The notes under the pieces were generated by a model that saw only the letters and a program-made list of their open reading frames with translations, was not told where the DNA came from and did not search any database. From Tunturiibacter gelidiferens (GTDB taxonomy: Bacteria > Acidobacteriota > Terriglobia > Terriglobales > Acidobacteriaceae), in contig NZ_JACHEB010000006.1 in NCBI RefSeq assembly GCF_014201335.1, positions 62,001 through 126,000 on the forward strand: 64,000 nucleotides of DNA, given 5' to 3'. The number at the start of each line of letters is the position of its first letter. Within the stretch, counting starts at the first letter, position 1. Both the position numbers and the translations under genes were made by a program. This document shows positions 17,701-26,132 of the stretch, piece by piece.

Positions 17701-18239
17701 AGGTGTTTCGCCGTGGACGTAGTGAGGAACCACAGAACGAGATCTCTATCGCGGGAGTCATTACGGGCCTGAAGGTGGCAAAGTCCAAGCGCTCTGGTGA
17801 GATGTATGCACAGGCTTCCCTTGAGGATACGGTCGGGAAGATCGAGTTAATCGCATTTCCTCAGGCTTATGAGAAATTGGCCGAGAAATTGAAGATCGAT
17901 GTGCCGGTGGTGATCCGGGGCGTGCTACGCGGGGAAGAGGATTCCGCACCGAAGCTTGCGATTTCGAGCATTCAGGCGCTGGAGGACGTAAAGATCAAGT
18001 TGCCGGATTCGCTGCGGATCAAAGTGCCACTGCACAATCCGGACGCGGCGCTGCTGGAAAAGCTGCATGCGATCCTGATTGGTGCTCCAGGAAAAGGGAA
18101 GCTTCTGCTTGATCTTGAAGAGCCAGGGGAGTTTTGCGCGGTGCTCGAGCCTCACAACTGCCTGGTCGCCGCAGATCGACTTTTTATCGATCAGGTGGAG
18201 GAACTAGTTGGCCGCGGAGGGGTTCGCATCATCGACTAG
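14703..18239 (+). CDS. dnaE: DNA polymerase III alpha subunit
   Basis: The replicative polymerase, 1178 residues, normal for the DnaE1 type. It begins with the PHP domain (HLHLHTDYSLLDGA). The catalytic core carries GPGRGSAAGSLVAY and the aspartate motif PDIDIDF at about residue 405. The finger domain has NALYRPGP and YQEQVMQI. A helix-hairpin-helix region and an OB-fold (about 1010-1085, ISIAGVITGLKVAKSKRSG) follow. AGAAG lies just before the ATG. It is followed after 50 bases by accA, the same order seen in some other bacteria. Confidence 0.97.
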   Translation: MAAEFTHLHLHTDYSLLDGACDVDKLAGHLSKIGQTAAAMTDHGNIYGAVHFFDAMQKKGIKPILGCELYICKNDDHRAAPEGDKYNHLLVLAENQEGYRNLVRLTSEAALHGFYRKPRVSKDFLARHSEGLIGFSGCLAGEVNQFLMDDKYDEAKRTAGFYQDLFGKGNYFLEIQDHGLAPDKAVCDALFKMERELDIPLIATNDSHYVAADDSRAHEILLCVQTAGSMNDPKRFKFDTQEFYIKSAEEMLRTFSQNPEVCTRTMQFIERCNVKMVKVDNPFPDFVVPEGETLDSYFDQVCRKGLEMRLETAVAHLRDRGHLKKTIPEYHARLDRELNIIKQMKFPGYFMIVWDFIRYAREQNIPVGPGRGSAAGSLVAYVMQITDIDPLQNELLFERFLNPERVSMPDIDIDFCMNRRGEVIEYVNRKYGRDQVAQIITFNTMAAKAAIKDVGRALDMPYGEVDRIAKMIPPTIGITIDQALKDSPSLAGAYEGDPKIKELIDAALRLEGLVRGAGVHAAGVVIAPKPLTELVPVTRAKNDDIVTAYDMKAVEKMGLLKMDFLGLTTLTVIDDALKLIKSTTGKDVDMSTVPLDDVTTYEQIYHRALTSGVFQFESGGMRDVLRRYKPNTVEDLTALNALYRPGPIQGGMIDDFIERKWGRRAVSYELPELEMILRETLGVIVYQEQVMQISNVLAGYSLGDSDLLRRAMGKKDPAEMAKQRDRFMSGAAANRHPKDTAGKIFDLMAQFAGYGFNKSHSAAYALLAYHTAWLKTHYPVEFMAALLTSETSKPENVVKYISECREMNISVVPPNVQVSDANFTPINGAIGFGLAAIKNVGHNAIESIIVARTALRAAGKKGFSSLWEFCEKVDLRLLNKRVLESLIKAGAMDAFGGRATLCAALDKAMERAQKSQRDEAAGQHGLFGIFDADLHPSSSNNGEDALPSVAEWDEHTRLQNEKEVLGFFVSGHPMDKYREKLRNMKVVDTATACEMKPEPQVFRRGRSEEPQNEISIAGVITGLKVAKSKRSGEMYAQASLEDTVGKIELIAFPQAYEKLAEKLKIDVPVVIRGVLRGEEDSAPKLAISSIQALEDVKIKLPDSLRIKVPLHNPDAALLEKLHAILIGAPGKGKLLLDLEEPGEFCAVLEPHNCLVAADRLFIDQVEELVGRGGVRIID

Positions 18240-18289
18240 CTGGCAATGCCATACAATCGTTATAGAAATCAGCGAAGCATACCTAGACA

Positions 18290-19147
18290 ATGGCAGAACA
18301 CGAGACCGGAAGAACAGCGCATTCCCAGGCAGTATCCGCACCAACTCCCGAAGCGTGGATAAAGACGGAGCTGGCACGGCACCCCCAGCGCCCCTACCCG
18401 ATGGACTTCATTGCGGCATTGTTTACCGACTTCAGCGAGATTCACGGCGACCGCGCCTTTGGCGACGACGCTGCGATGAGCTGTGGCATGGCGCGGTTTC
18501 ACGGCGAACCGGTGATGGTGATCGGGAACCTGAAGGGGCGCACCCTGAAAGAGCGGGTCGCACGAAAGTTTGGCAGTCCCGACCCTGAGGGATACCGCAA
18601 GGCTCTGCGTGCGATGAAGATTGCGGAGAAGTTTGGCCGTCCCGTCTTTACTTTTATGGACCTTGCGGGGGCCTATCCTGGAATTGGCGCAGAGGAGCGT
18701 GGACAAGCCGAAGCAATCGCACGAAATCTGTTGGAGATGTCCAGGCTGCGGGTTCCGACGATTGCGACCATTACCGGAGAAGGAGGGTCTGGCGGAGCTC
18801 TGGCGCTAGCTGTTGCCGATCGAGTTCTGATGCTCGAGAACGCGATTTATTCGGTAATCTCACCGGAGGCCTGTGCGTCGATCATGTGGAAGGACGCAAG
18901 CAAGAAGCAGCAGGCTGCAGCGGCTTTGAAATATACGGCCGGCGACGTCAAACTTCTTGGCTGTGTAGATGAAGTACTGCCGGAGCCCTGGGGTGGGACC
19001 CAGAACGATCCCGAAGCTGCGATGGTACTAGTCGACGAAAGACTGCGGGACCATCTTGCCACTCTTCGGGGTCTGCCGCTCGATACGCTATTGGAGCAGC
19101 GCTACACCAAGTTTCGTAATATAGCGCAGTTTTACACCACCGCTTAG
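18290..19147 (+). CDS. accA: acetyl-CoA carboxylase carboxyltransferase alpha subunit
   Basis: AccA with AccD transfers the carboxyl group from biotin to acetyl-CoA, the first step of fatty acid synthesis. The 285-residue protein is slightly short compared with E. coli AccA because the N-terminus is reduced. Conserved parts are RTLKERVARKFGSPDPEGYRKA (first 20 or fewer typical of AccA), AYPGIGAEERGQAEAIA and the oxyanion segment GEGGSGGALALAVADRV. The usual IDTPGAYPG reads MDLAGAYPG here, a mild variant. A 6-bp hairpin (19138-19152) overlaps its stop. Confidence 0.95.
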   Translation: MAEHETGRTAHSQAVSAPTPEAWIKTELARHPQRPYPMDFIAALFTDFSEIHGDRAFGDDAAMSCGMARFHGEPVMVIGNLKGRTLKERVARKFGSPDPEGYRKALRAMKIAEKFGRPVFTFMDLAGAYPGIGAEERGQAEAIARNLLEMSRLRVPTIATITGEGGSGGALALAVADRVLMLENAIYSVISPEACASIMWKDASKKQQAAAALKYTAGDVKLLGCVDEVLPEPWGGTQNDPEAAMVLVDERLRDHLATLRGLPLDTLLEQRYTKFRNIAQFYTTA

Positions 19148-19178
19148 CGGTGTACGACCGTTTCTGGAGTAGCCATCG

Positions 19179-20213
19179 TTGCAAGCCATCAATTCGACAT
19201 ATCCAGGCCGCTCTGAGCGCACCTTGCAGCTGGCACTCTTCGTAACATCTGCGACCTGGTTTCTCGCCTCGGATGTGCTGGCAGGGCGTGCAGCGCGTGG
19301 CATTTCGGGGCGGCTCAACATCGACGCCGGGCGGCCATTGCTTGAAGCGTTTTTTCTTATCTTTTTGCTGTCGGTCGGGTTCTCGATCCTACAGGCGATT
19401 GCACATCGAAACTCGAAGCTCCGCGACGTTCTTGGTCTGCCGAAGCGAGCGACGTCGCTGCGAGAGTGGATTCTTGGGGTTGCTTTGGGTTGGGGCTGTG
19501 TAGTGTTGGCCGTTCTTCCAATGGCCTTGATGGGAAAGTTGGATGTCGAGCTGTGGGCGCAACCGCGAGCGGTATGGCTACTGGCTTTGAATCTTGGAAC
19601 CGTCGCGATCGTAGCTCTGGCTGAGGAGATCGCATTTCGGGGTTACCCTTTCCGTCGCTTGATTGAAGCGGTTGGACCGGTCGCGGCGACCATTGGGATG
19701 TCGCTTCTGTTTGGGCTGGGGCACGCTCTGAATCCTGGCGCGACCTGGACAAGTGTTTTCGTGACGATGTTCGCTGGTCTGCTTCTCTCAGTAGCGTGGC
19801 TGCGGACACACGGGCTATGGCTTCCCTGGGGGCTGCACTTTGCCTGGAATGCGAGCATTGGGATATTGTTTGGCCTTCCAATCAGCGGAATCAATGACTT
19901 CGCAAGTGTGGTGCAAACGCGGGCCGTTGGCCCTCTTTGGCTGACTGGTGGCGGTTACGGACCCGAAGGCGCGGGATTCACCGCGATTGTGCTATTGGTC
20001 GGAGTTGTGGTCCTGGTACGCATCACACGCGACTACGCATGGGATTACACGCATAAGCCGATTGTTGCGCGTGGATATGCATTGGAGGTTCAGCCACCTG
20101 CGGCTCATGTGGCGATGGAGCAACAGACGCCGTCGGCCGCTGCAACTTCGTTGGTCCAGATTCTGCCGGTAACGTCGCAGACTCGTTCGGCTGGGGATGA
20201 GCCGAAACTTTAG
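19179..20213 (+). CDS. CPBP-family intramembrane metalloprotease
   Basis: A 344-residue membrane protein with about eight hydrophobic helices. The CPBP/Abi (CAAX-prenyl protease 2 family) signatures are present: EEIAFRGYPFRR (motif EExxxR), GLGHALNPG (His of motif 2) and HFAWNASIG (motif 4). The C-terminal 50 residues are hydrophilic and outside the core. The start is a TTG at 19179 with GGAG about 10 bases before it; no ATG alternative precedes the first helix. Members cleave membrane substrates or modify secreted peptides; the substrate here is unknown. Confidence 0.85.
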   Translation: MQAINSTYPGRSERTLQLALFVTSATWFLASDVLAGRAARGISGRLNIDAGRPLLEAFFLIFLLSVGFSILQAIAHRNSKLRDVLGLPKRATSLREWILGVALGWGCVVLAVLPMALMGKLDVELWAQPRAVWLLALNLGTVAIVALAEEIAFRGYPFRRLIEAVGPVAATIGMSLLFGLGHALNPGATWTSVFVTMFAGLLLSVAWLRTHGLWLPWGLHFAWNASIGILFGLPISGINDFASVVQTRAVGPLWLTGGGYGPEGAGFTAIVLLVGVVVLVRITRDYAWDYTHKPIVARGYALEVQPPAAHVAMEQQTPSAAATSLVQILPVTSQTRSAGDEPKL

Positions 20214-20350
20214 CCAACGCCGATAAGTCGCCATTGTTTTCATTCCGGGACACTTTTGCCGATTTCAAGTGGTCTGGTCGAAATTTCGTGAAGCAGCTCT
20301 TGTCAAAAGGGGAAGAGAAGGCGCAAGCTGTTGTTATCTGAGGTGCTTCA

Positions 20351-21463
20351 ATGGCACTCTTTCAACACAGATCGGCCCTCCTCATAGGTCTCCTAGCGTT
20401 GTCGTTGAAGGCGGCTCGTAGTCAGGTCTTTGTGGTCGGTGAGGGTACGGCGACTGCAGACATCTCCACGGATTTTTCACCCACGCATGTATCGCTTCCA
20501 GATACCGTGATGACCGAGCGTGGACGCCGGGAATTGGTTAGAAATCTCGAGGCAGAACAGGGATTTGCTCATCGCGCATTGCCTGTGAGCGCGGCCGTGA
20601 CCCTTCGCGCGAATGGACCGATTAGCCCTGGCGGCGCCGACTACAGGAAGCTGATCTACCAGAAGGGTGAGGCTGCGGCACTAGGCGACCGCGTCATCAT
20701 TACTTCGTTGGAGATCAAACCGGACCGGATTGTGCTGGATCTTAACGGCGGACCATATGCGAAACACCGCTTTCTGAGCCATGTTCAGATCAATGACGCT
20801 CCGGTCACGCAGACGAACGGCCAGGCGGCTACCGGCTCGCGAATTACGCTGATCTTCGAAGGACATGTTCCGGAGATCTCCGCGCCTGAGGTAAAAGCGC
20901 TGTTGGAACCGGTAATCGATTTTGGAGTGAAGACCTCGGAGCAGGCCTATGCGGATACGCTTCCACCCGTATTGAAGGAAGCCATCGCTGCGCATGAAAT
21001 TTTGGTGGGAATGAACCATAGAATGGTGTTGGCGGCGTTGGGCGCTCCCGAAAACAAAGTGCGTGAACAGCCGAGCGGCGATCCCAACGGGGCCCGATAT
21101 GAAGAGTGGATCTATGGGCACGTTCCACAGACGATCCGATTTGTGCGGTTTGTAGGAGATCGCGTGACCGTTGTCGAAATTGCAGCATTGGGTAGGCCGG
21201 TCGAGATTCATGACAAGGACGAGATGGGTGGGTACAACTCGCCGGATGCGACGCGTGAAGTTGCTATGGGCGACAAGGCTGCCGGTGGTGCGGAGAAGAC
21301 GAGCGCGCCACCCACGCTGCTGAAACCCGGTGAGGCCGCGTCGACTGGAAGCTCCAATAATAAAGTGCAGTTCCCTGATGACAAAAAGGGGGGCTCGACA
21401 CCGCCGGCTTCCTCCAGTCAGCCGCCTTCGAATAATCTTGCATTGGCTCAGCGCCCACTCTAG
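20351..21463 (+). CDS. secreted hypothetical protein with SmpA/OmlA-like segment
   Basis: A 370-residue exported protein. The N-terminus (MALFQHRSALLIGLLALSL) is a likely signal peptide. The middle region is beta-rich and unassigned. The segment MNHRMVLAALGAPENKVRE followed by EEWIYG and a strand run recalls the BamE/SmpA fold, where a G-x-P turn precedes strands. The C-terminal 70 residues are rich in Pro, Ser, Gly and Lys and look disordered. No catalytic motif was seen. It may be an envelope assembly or lipid-binding protein, but this is inference. Confidence 0.75.
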   Translation: MALFQHRSALLIGLLALSLKAARSQVFVVGEGTATADISTDFSPTHVSLPDTVMTERGRRELVRNLEAEQGFAHRALPVSAAVTLRANGPISPGGADYRKLIYQKGEAAALGDRVIITSLEIKPDRIVLDLNGGPYAKHRFLSHVQINDAPVTQTNGQAATGSRITLIFEGHVPEISAPEVKALLEPVIDFGVKTSEQAYADTLPPVLKEAIAAHEILVGMNHRMVLAALGAPENKVREQPSGDPNGARYEEWIYGHVPQTIRFVRFVGDRVTVVEIAALGRPVEIHDKDEMGGYNSPDATREVAMGDKAAGGAEKTSAPPTLLKPGEAASTGSSNNKVQFPDDKKGGSTPPASSSQPPSNNLALAQRPL

Positions 21464-21662
21464 AGCCTCCGTCGTGTAGACTTGTGAGAGAGCTTTAATC
21501 GCAGTTCTTCTCCTCCGATTCCCGCCGCGGTTCGTCCCGGACAATCTTTACGAGAAGTACCGGATGATGAGATTTTGCTTGCCCGTTACGGGGGAGCCAA
21601 TTGAAACCTCCGACGCGTGAGCCGAGATATTCGTAACGTTCGTATTAGGGAGATCATGCATT

Positions 21663-21842
21663 ATGGCGAAGATTGCCAAGACCGGCGACCGTAAGAAGGT
21701 CATGGATACTAACAAGAGCACGGATTGCCCGAAGTGCTCCAAACCAACTCGCATCGTGAAGCGCGTGAAGGACCGTGAACGCGGTACTCCGGGCGGGGTG
21801 TATATCTCCTGCTCGGCATGCGATTTCTTCGAGAAACTTTAA
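21663..21842 (+). CDS. small zinc-ribbon protein, 59 residues
   Basis: A short open frame of 59 residues starting MAKIAKTGDRKK. It holds two CxxC knuckles (CPKC at residues 22-25 and CSAC at 50-53) in a very basic context, the layout of a zinc ribbon. The ATG follows GGGAGA by about 10 bases, and the gene is closed by a strong hairpin terminator 26 bases after the stop, which supports it being a real, separately transcribed gene. It resembles small ribosome- or nucleic-acid-binding zinc ribbons, but I do not recognise a named family. Confidence 0.8.
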   Translation: MAKIAKTGDRKKVMDTNKSTDCPKCSKPTRIVKRVKDRERGTPGGVYISCSACDFFEKL

Positions 21843-21867
21843 GCGAGCGATTCAGTAGAGCTGTATA

Positions 21868-21898
21868 CGACAAAGAGCCCCACGTGGGCTCTTTGTCG
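21868..21898 (+). terminator. intrinsic terminator after zinc-ribbon gene
   Basis: A perfect 13-bp stem (CGACAAAGAGCCC / GGGCTCTTTGTCG) with a 5-base loop lies 26 bases after the stop. The T-run is not immediate, but a T-rich stretch (ttattttgtgttctttt) follows within 15-30 bases. Confidence 0.85.
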
Positions 21899-22051
21899 TG
21901 TCTGGAGCTTTATTTTGTGTTCTTTTCGGGTTAGGTTAAAAATTCGTGATGAGCTGTGCACCAAAGTTGTACCGAGAATTTACTCTCCAAGACTTGACGA
22001 TCGCTGCTTGCGACGGGCAGACTCGACGCTGGAAAGTAGGAACCCCGTTTT

Positions 22052-22960
22052 ATGATGACCAGCTCGCCTGCACTTACCTCCTCTGCCTTTGCGCCTCTCC
22101 CCCATTTCAATCGTCCAACATTTCTGATGTGTCCGCCTGAGTTTTATGACGTGAACTACGTCATAAACCCGTGGATGGCGGGGAATCTGCACCAGCCTTC
22201 ACGCGATACCGCGTTTATGCAGTGGAAGAATCTGTACCGGCAGCTGCAGCGAGTCGCAGATGTTCGGCTTTTGCATGCGCGGGAAGGGTCGCCGGATATG
22301 GTGTTTGTGGCGCATGCGGCTGTGGTGCAGCACGGGGTTGCGGCAGTGTCGAGCTTTGCTCATCCACAGCGGCAGACTGAAGAGCCGCATCTGCGGAAGT
22401 GGTTGCAGGACGCGGGTTTTCTGCTGTGGGATACGCCGCGGGAGACCTGCTTCGAAGGGGAAGGCGATGCACTTTTTGACGCCAATGGCGGCCATCTGTG
22501 GGCTGCGCATGGGGTTAGGACCTGCCGGCATAGCCATAAGCATGTGGCTGATGCGTGGCATACTCGTGTGACTTCGCTGCACCTTGTAGATCCGCGGTTT
22601 TATCATCTGGATTTGTGCTTTGCTCCGCTGGCTGGAGGGTATTTGTTGTACTTTCCGGGGGCATTCGACGCGGCCTCGCTGGAGAAGATCGAAGCGGCGT
22701 ACGAGGCGGATAAAAGGATTGCTCTCAGTGAGTTAGAGGCTACTCAGTTTGGCTGCAATGTGATCAACGTCGGGCGAGATATTTTGATGGGTTTGGTGGA
22801 GACGGATCTGGCTAAGCGGTTGATGGAGCGTGGCTTCGATGTGACAGAGATGCCGCTGAGCGAGTTTCAGCAGGGCGGTGGGTCAGCGAAGTCGCTGGCG
22901 CTGCGGTTGAGTGATTCAGAGCTGGCTTTGGGGGCGGTTGAGGTGAAGTCGGCTACCTAA
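22052..22960 (+). CDS. amidinotransferase/dimethylargininase-fold protein, catalytic Cys replaced
   Basis: A 302-residue protein of the guanidino-group-modifying superfamily (DDAH, arginine deiminase, cyanobacterial arginine dihydrolase). Conserved parts are NPWM near residue 40, the EGEGDALF substrate Asp/Glu, the catalytic His in YHLDLCFAPL and the FGCNVINVG strand. The C-terminal motif that normally ends in a nucleophilic Cys (GG-x-x-K-C) reads GGGSAKSLALRL, with Ser at residue 281 (codon TCG at 22892-22894). Loss of the nucleophile suggests a pseudoenzyme, a binding protein or an altered reaction. The start is taken as the first of two adjacent ATGs. Confidence 0.85.
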   Translation: MMTSSPALTSSAFAPLPHFNRPTFLMCPPEFYDVNYVINPWMAGNLHQPSRDTAFMQWKNLYRQLQRVADVRLLHAREGSPDMVFVAHAAVVQHGVAAVSSFAHPQRQTEEPHLRKWLQDAGFLLWDTPRETCFEGEGDALFDANGGHLWAAHGVRTCRHSHKHVADAWHTRVTSLHLVDPRFYHLDLCFAPLAGGYLLYFPGAFDAASLEKIEAAYEADKRIALSELEATQFGCNVINVGRDILMGLVETDLAKRLMERGFDVTEMPLSEFQQGGGSAKSLALRLSDSELALGAVEVKSAT

Positions 22961-23141
22961 ATTTTGGTTTTCGACTAAGATTTTTTTCCAGCGTGGTGAG
23001 ACGGCGTTTTTGCTGGTGGTTTTCAGCAAAACGCGTATTTCGGCGTGGTGTTTTGGTGGTGAAGTTGTGGTGGTTTGTGTGGCTGACGTGGTGTTTTGAC
23101 AGCGCATTTTATGTCGACTAAAAATACGCCAACTTTTTCAA
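22961..23141. repeat. GT-rich degenerate repeat between convergent genes
   Basis: This 181-base gap between the amidinotransferase-fold gene and pyrF is strongly strand-biased: G and T dominate on the plus strand, with repeated GTGGTG/GGTGGT units and GTGGTGTTTTG seen twice (about 23044 and 23087). A hairpin with an 11-bp stem and one bulged T (23004-23034, arms GCGTTTTTGCTG and CAGCAAAACGC) lies inside and could terminate transcription of the upstream gene. Confidence 0.5.
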
Positions 23142-23861
23142 CTATTTTCTCTGTGATGCTTCGGCCTGAGCTATCTCGTCGAGAATGTTCTCGGCGACTG
23201 CGCCCGGGTCTGCGGCTTGCGTAATGGGGCGGCCTACGACCAGCATCGAGGCTCCCTGAGCGATGGCCTGGGTTGGGGTAGCTATGCGTTTCTGGTCGCC
23301 GATGTCGGCCCCTGTAGGGCGGATTCCGGGGATTACCAGGAGGGCGTCGGAACCGGTGGCTGCGCGGACTGATGCGACTTCTTCCGCGGAGCAGACGAAG
23401 CCGTCGATGCCGGATTGTCTGGCCAGCTTTGCGAGGCGCAGAACCTGGTCGGCGGGGGAGGCAGTGATGCCTGTGCCTGCGAGTTGGGCGGCGTCCATGC
23501 TGGTGAGGACCGTGACAGCAAGGAGGCGTGGGGAGCCGGGGGCCTTGGCGGCTTCGGCGGCGGCAGTCATCATGGCTGCGCCTCCGCTGGCGTGGATCGT
23601 CAGGAGGCTTGCTCCGGCTTTTGTAGCAGACCGGACTGCACCGGCGACGGTGTTGGGGATGTCGTGGAGTTTTAGATCAAGGAAGACGTCGAAGCCGCGA
23701 TCTCTTAGTTGGCGGATCATGTCGTTGCCTGCTGCGTAGTAGAGCTCCATCCCAACTTTGAACCATTGGCAGGTTTGGCCGAGGGAGTCGACTAGTTTCA
23801 TGGCTTGATAGGCGTCAGGGTAGTCGAGAGCCACGGCGAGTCGGTTCTTCGGATCGGACAT
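23142..23861 (-). CDS. pyrF: orotidine 5'-phosphate decarboxylase
   Basis: The enzyme decarboxylates OMP to UMP in pyrimidine synthesis. The ATG at 23861 gives 239 residues beginning MSDPKNRLAVALDYP, the normal PyrF start; the frame is open further upstream but that part is not PyrF-like. The catalytic motif DLKLHDIPNT (D-x-K-x-x-D) lies at about residue 65, and the phosphate-binding VGRPITQA is near the C-terminus. The gene stands alone on the reverse strand. Confidence 0.95.
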   Translation of the reverse strand: MSDPKNRLAVALDYPDAYQAMKLVDSLGQTCQWFKVGMELYYAAGNDMIRQLRDRGFDVFLDLKLHDIPNTVAGAVRSATKAGASLLTIHASGGAAMMTAAAEAAKAPGSPRLLAVTVLTSMDAAQLAGTGITASPADQVLRLAKLARQSGIDGFVCSAEEVASVRAATGSDALLVIPGIRPTGADIGDQKRIATPTQAIAQGASMLVVGRPITQAADPGAVAENILDEIAQAEASQRK

Positions 23862-24166
23862 GTAGATTAGTTTAACTTTTCTTGCTGTTTGATGGGTGAG
23901 GAAAGTAGGGTGGTGATAGGCCCCGCGTCGCTGATTGAGCGCGTGGGTTTGATTGGAGTAGACGTTCGCGCTTGTTGCGAGGGCAGCATCTCGGAGATCA
24001 GCTTTGAGGCTGCGAAACCGGTCCAAGCTTTGCTCGAATGCCCACTCATGCGATGAGACCGCATGAATTTGGCACCCGGCTTCTTGCCCGCGTCTGAATC
24101 GGGATAGAGCATTCGGCAGTCGATTATCACCCGGTAAGCGCAGAGAAAACAGATCTGGTGCGAGGT
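23862..24166. other. intergenic region upstream of pyrF
   Basis: This 305-base gap lies between pyrF and the next reverse-strand gene. Reading frames cross it on the reverse strand (up to 87 codons) but none shows a ribosome site or recognisable motif, and no hairpin or promoter stands out. Confidence 0.35.
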
Positions 24167-26005
24167 TTACTGACTCGACGATGGCGAGCTTGTTGCGGCC
24201 GCCAGCTTTGGAAGGTTCACCTCGAGCATGTCATCGCGAACTTCGAGTGCCGTTATCTCTTCGACTCCTGCCGGGTCAACCTTGTAAGCTACGAGCGCTG
24301 GCAGACCCTCCAAATGAAAGCAGGTGGTGTAGTGATCTTCACCGACCCAGAGGGTGTCGGAGAATCCGCTTTCATGTGGCCCTGAGGCCACCAGTTTCAG
24401 GGGTGTTGCGTTGGATGTTGTGGGCTGCAGAGTCAGGCTCAGCCCAGTCTTGTCGCACGAGGAACTTACAATGGTGCCGCGTACAACTGTCGAGTCCGCG
24501 TGAAGCGCTAATATGAGTGCAGGTCCTTCTCCGCGGGTGTCCGGTGGAAGCATATTCCAGAGATCGACTGCTTCATCGTGATCTGAGCCGTACCAGCGCG
24601 TAGCAACCATCCGGGCGTATCCTTCCGCGACCTTCGGCTGGTGACCCTGCAGCAGAATGTAGCCGGTCAGCAAGTGGTATCCCGCCCGCCATGGCTCAAG
24701 TTTTTCCGCTTCCAGCGCACTCTGGTACGCCTTGTTCATCTCTCCCAGACGCCATTCAATGAGGGCCAGCTCCACGAGCACTGGCGCGAACTTTGGCGCC
24801 TTCTCTTTGATCGCTTCAAGAGAGGTCCGGGTCTGTATTAGTTGTGGTGCGTTTTGCTTTTTGAGCGGAGTTCCAGACATCAGCAGGGCGAAGGCGGCTC
24901 GGTAACTTGACGGATCAGCGGAGACAGCCTTCTGCCATTCTGCCCGAGCTTCTTCATCTTTTCCCTCACGCCACGCGAGGAAACCGAGTTCCTCATGAGG
25001 CCCTGCGAGGGTAGGGTCGGCCGACTCCGCCGCCTGAAGCAGTATTTTGCCTGCAGCGTGATCGTGTGCCCCAATGTCGAATGAGCCCAGTTCGTAGTTT
25101 GCTTCGGCTGCGGTCAAGACTTTTGCAGGAAAAGACTTTGCATCCAGTCCCTGAACAGGCGGAAACACGCCTGCGTTCATGGCGAATCTTGAAAGGTAGT
25201 TGGAAAGCTGCTTCTCAAAGGTCTTTGAATCGCCAAAGACCTGCTGAAAGGCCTGCACCTGCGGTGTCCCTGCCTCCAGCGCCGCCATGAATTTGTTGAG
25301 TTTCGCTCCACCGCCCATATCTGGCCCGAAGGTCATGTAGTGCACTATGGCCCAGGCTTCGCCGTAAAAAAGATCCTCGCGACGCTCGTCCTTGGCGAAG
25401 CTCCGGGAGTTCGCCGTCATCATCTCTGACATAGGGAGAGGCGGGTCACTCTGCAGGTGCCTCAACCGGATCGAAGGCGCACCGACGTAGATGCGGTCGC
25501 CCTGAAAACGCGTGTAGGCGTAGAACTCCGCGAGGCCCTCATCCAACCATCTGGGGAGCCAATGCACATTTGCATGGAGAACGCTGTGCGCGTATTCGTG
25601 GAAGACTATGGCCTGGTTGAGATCGCCGAAGGTATCCAGCCGCACCAAGGCATACTGCCGCTCCCAACCTCGGAAGAACTCTCCTGCCACTCGGTCACGC
25701 TGCTTCCAAAATATGGGCGCTAGAGCATGCAGGCCCGGCTCACGCACGGCAACGACGAGCAGAGGAGCCCCGGTCTCAAGAGCAGCATTCGGGAAGCGGA
25801 GTGCAAAGACGGAGCGCATCTGCTCAAATTCTTTAGCGACGTCTCTCCCATCCCGCTCCGAGCCGTCCGTCACTACGCGGAAGTGCGGGCTCTGAACCTC
25901 GCGCCAGGTCTGGGCCGAAGTGCTGGGAGTTTGCAACAACGCAAGGCAGACAATAAGAAACGCCAAGGGCAGGCGGAAAACAAGTCGTTCAGGCATGACA
26001 GTCAT
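24167..26005 (-). CDS. secreted gluzincin-like peptidase with TPR region
   Basis: An exported protein of about 612 residues from the ATG at 26005. A signal peptide is visible (FRLPLAFLIVCLALLQTPSTSAQ). The N-terminal half is a DUF1570/peptidase-MA-like domain with the zinc motif HEYAH followed by WLDEGLAEFYAY, where the Glu of EGLAEF is the third ligand. The C-terminal half has TPR-like helical repeats (LGFLAWREGKDEEARAEWQKA, cut here at about 20). Such proteins are common in Acidobacteria and probably act in the periplasm. The start is uncertain: the frame is open to 26083 and no clear ribosome site precedes any candidate. Confidence 0.82.
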   Translation of the reverse strand: MTVMPERLVFRLPLAFLIVCLALLQTPSTSAQTWREVQSPHFRVVTDGSERDGRDVAKEFEQMRSVFALRFPNAALETGAPLLVVAVREPGLHALAPIFWKQRDRVAGEFFRGWERQYALVRLDTFGDLNQAIVFHEYAHSVLHANVHWLPRWLDEGLAEFYAYTRFQGDRIYVGAPSIRLRHLQSDPPLPMSEMMTANSRSFAKDERREDLFYGEAWAIVHYMTFGPDMGGGAKLNKFMAALEAGTPQVQAFQQVFGDSKTFEKQLSNYLSRFAMNAGVFPPVQGLDAKSFPAKVLTAAEANYELGSFDIGAHDHAAGKILLQAAESADPTLAGPHEELGFLAWREGKDEEARAEWQKAVSADPSSYRAAFALLMSGTPLKKQNAPQLIQTRTSLEAIKEKAPKFAPVLVELALIEWRLGEMNKAYQSALEAEKLEPWRAGYHLLTGYILLQGHQPKVAEGYARMVATRWYGSDHDEAVDLWNMLPPDTRGEGPALILALHADSTVVRGTIVSSSCDKTGLSLTLQPTTSNATPLKLVASGPHESGFSDTLWVGEDHYTTCFHLEGLPALVAYKVDPAGVEEITALEVRDDMLEVNLPKLAAATSSPSSSQ

Positions 26006-26132
26006 TGTGGGGACGGGCTGGGTGTCCGTCAAGGAATAAGTTCGGTCCACGTTTAGAGCGAGGTTGCTTTGAGAGAAGAGCATGGGGCGATGGATTTTCG
26101 TTTTGGAGGAGGTTTGGCGATAATAGAGGTCT

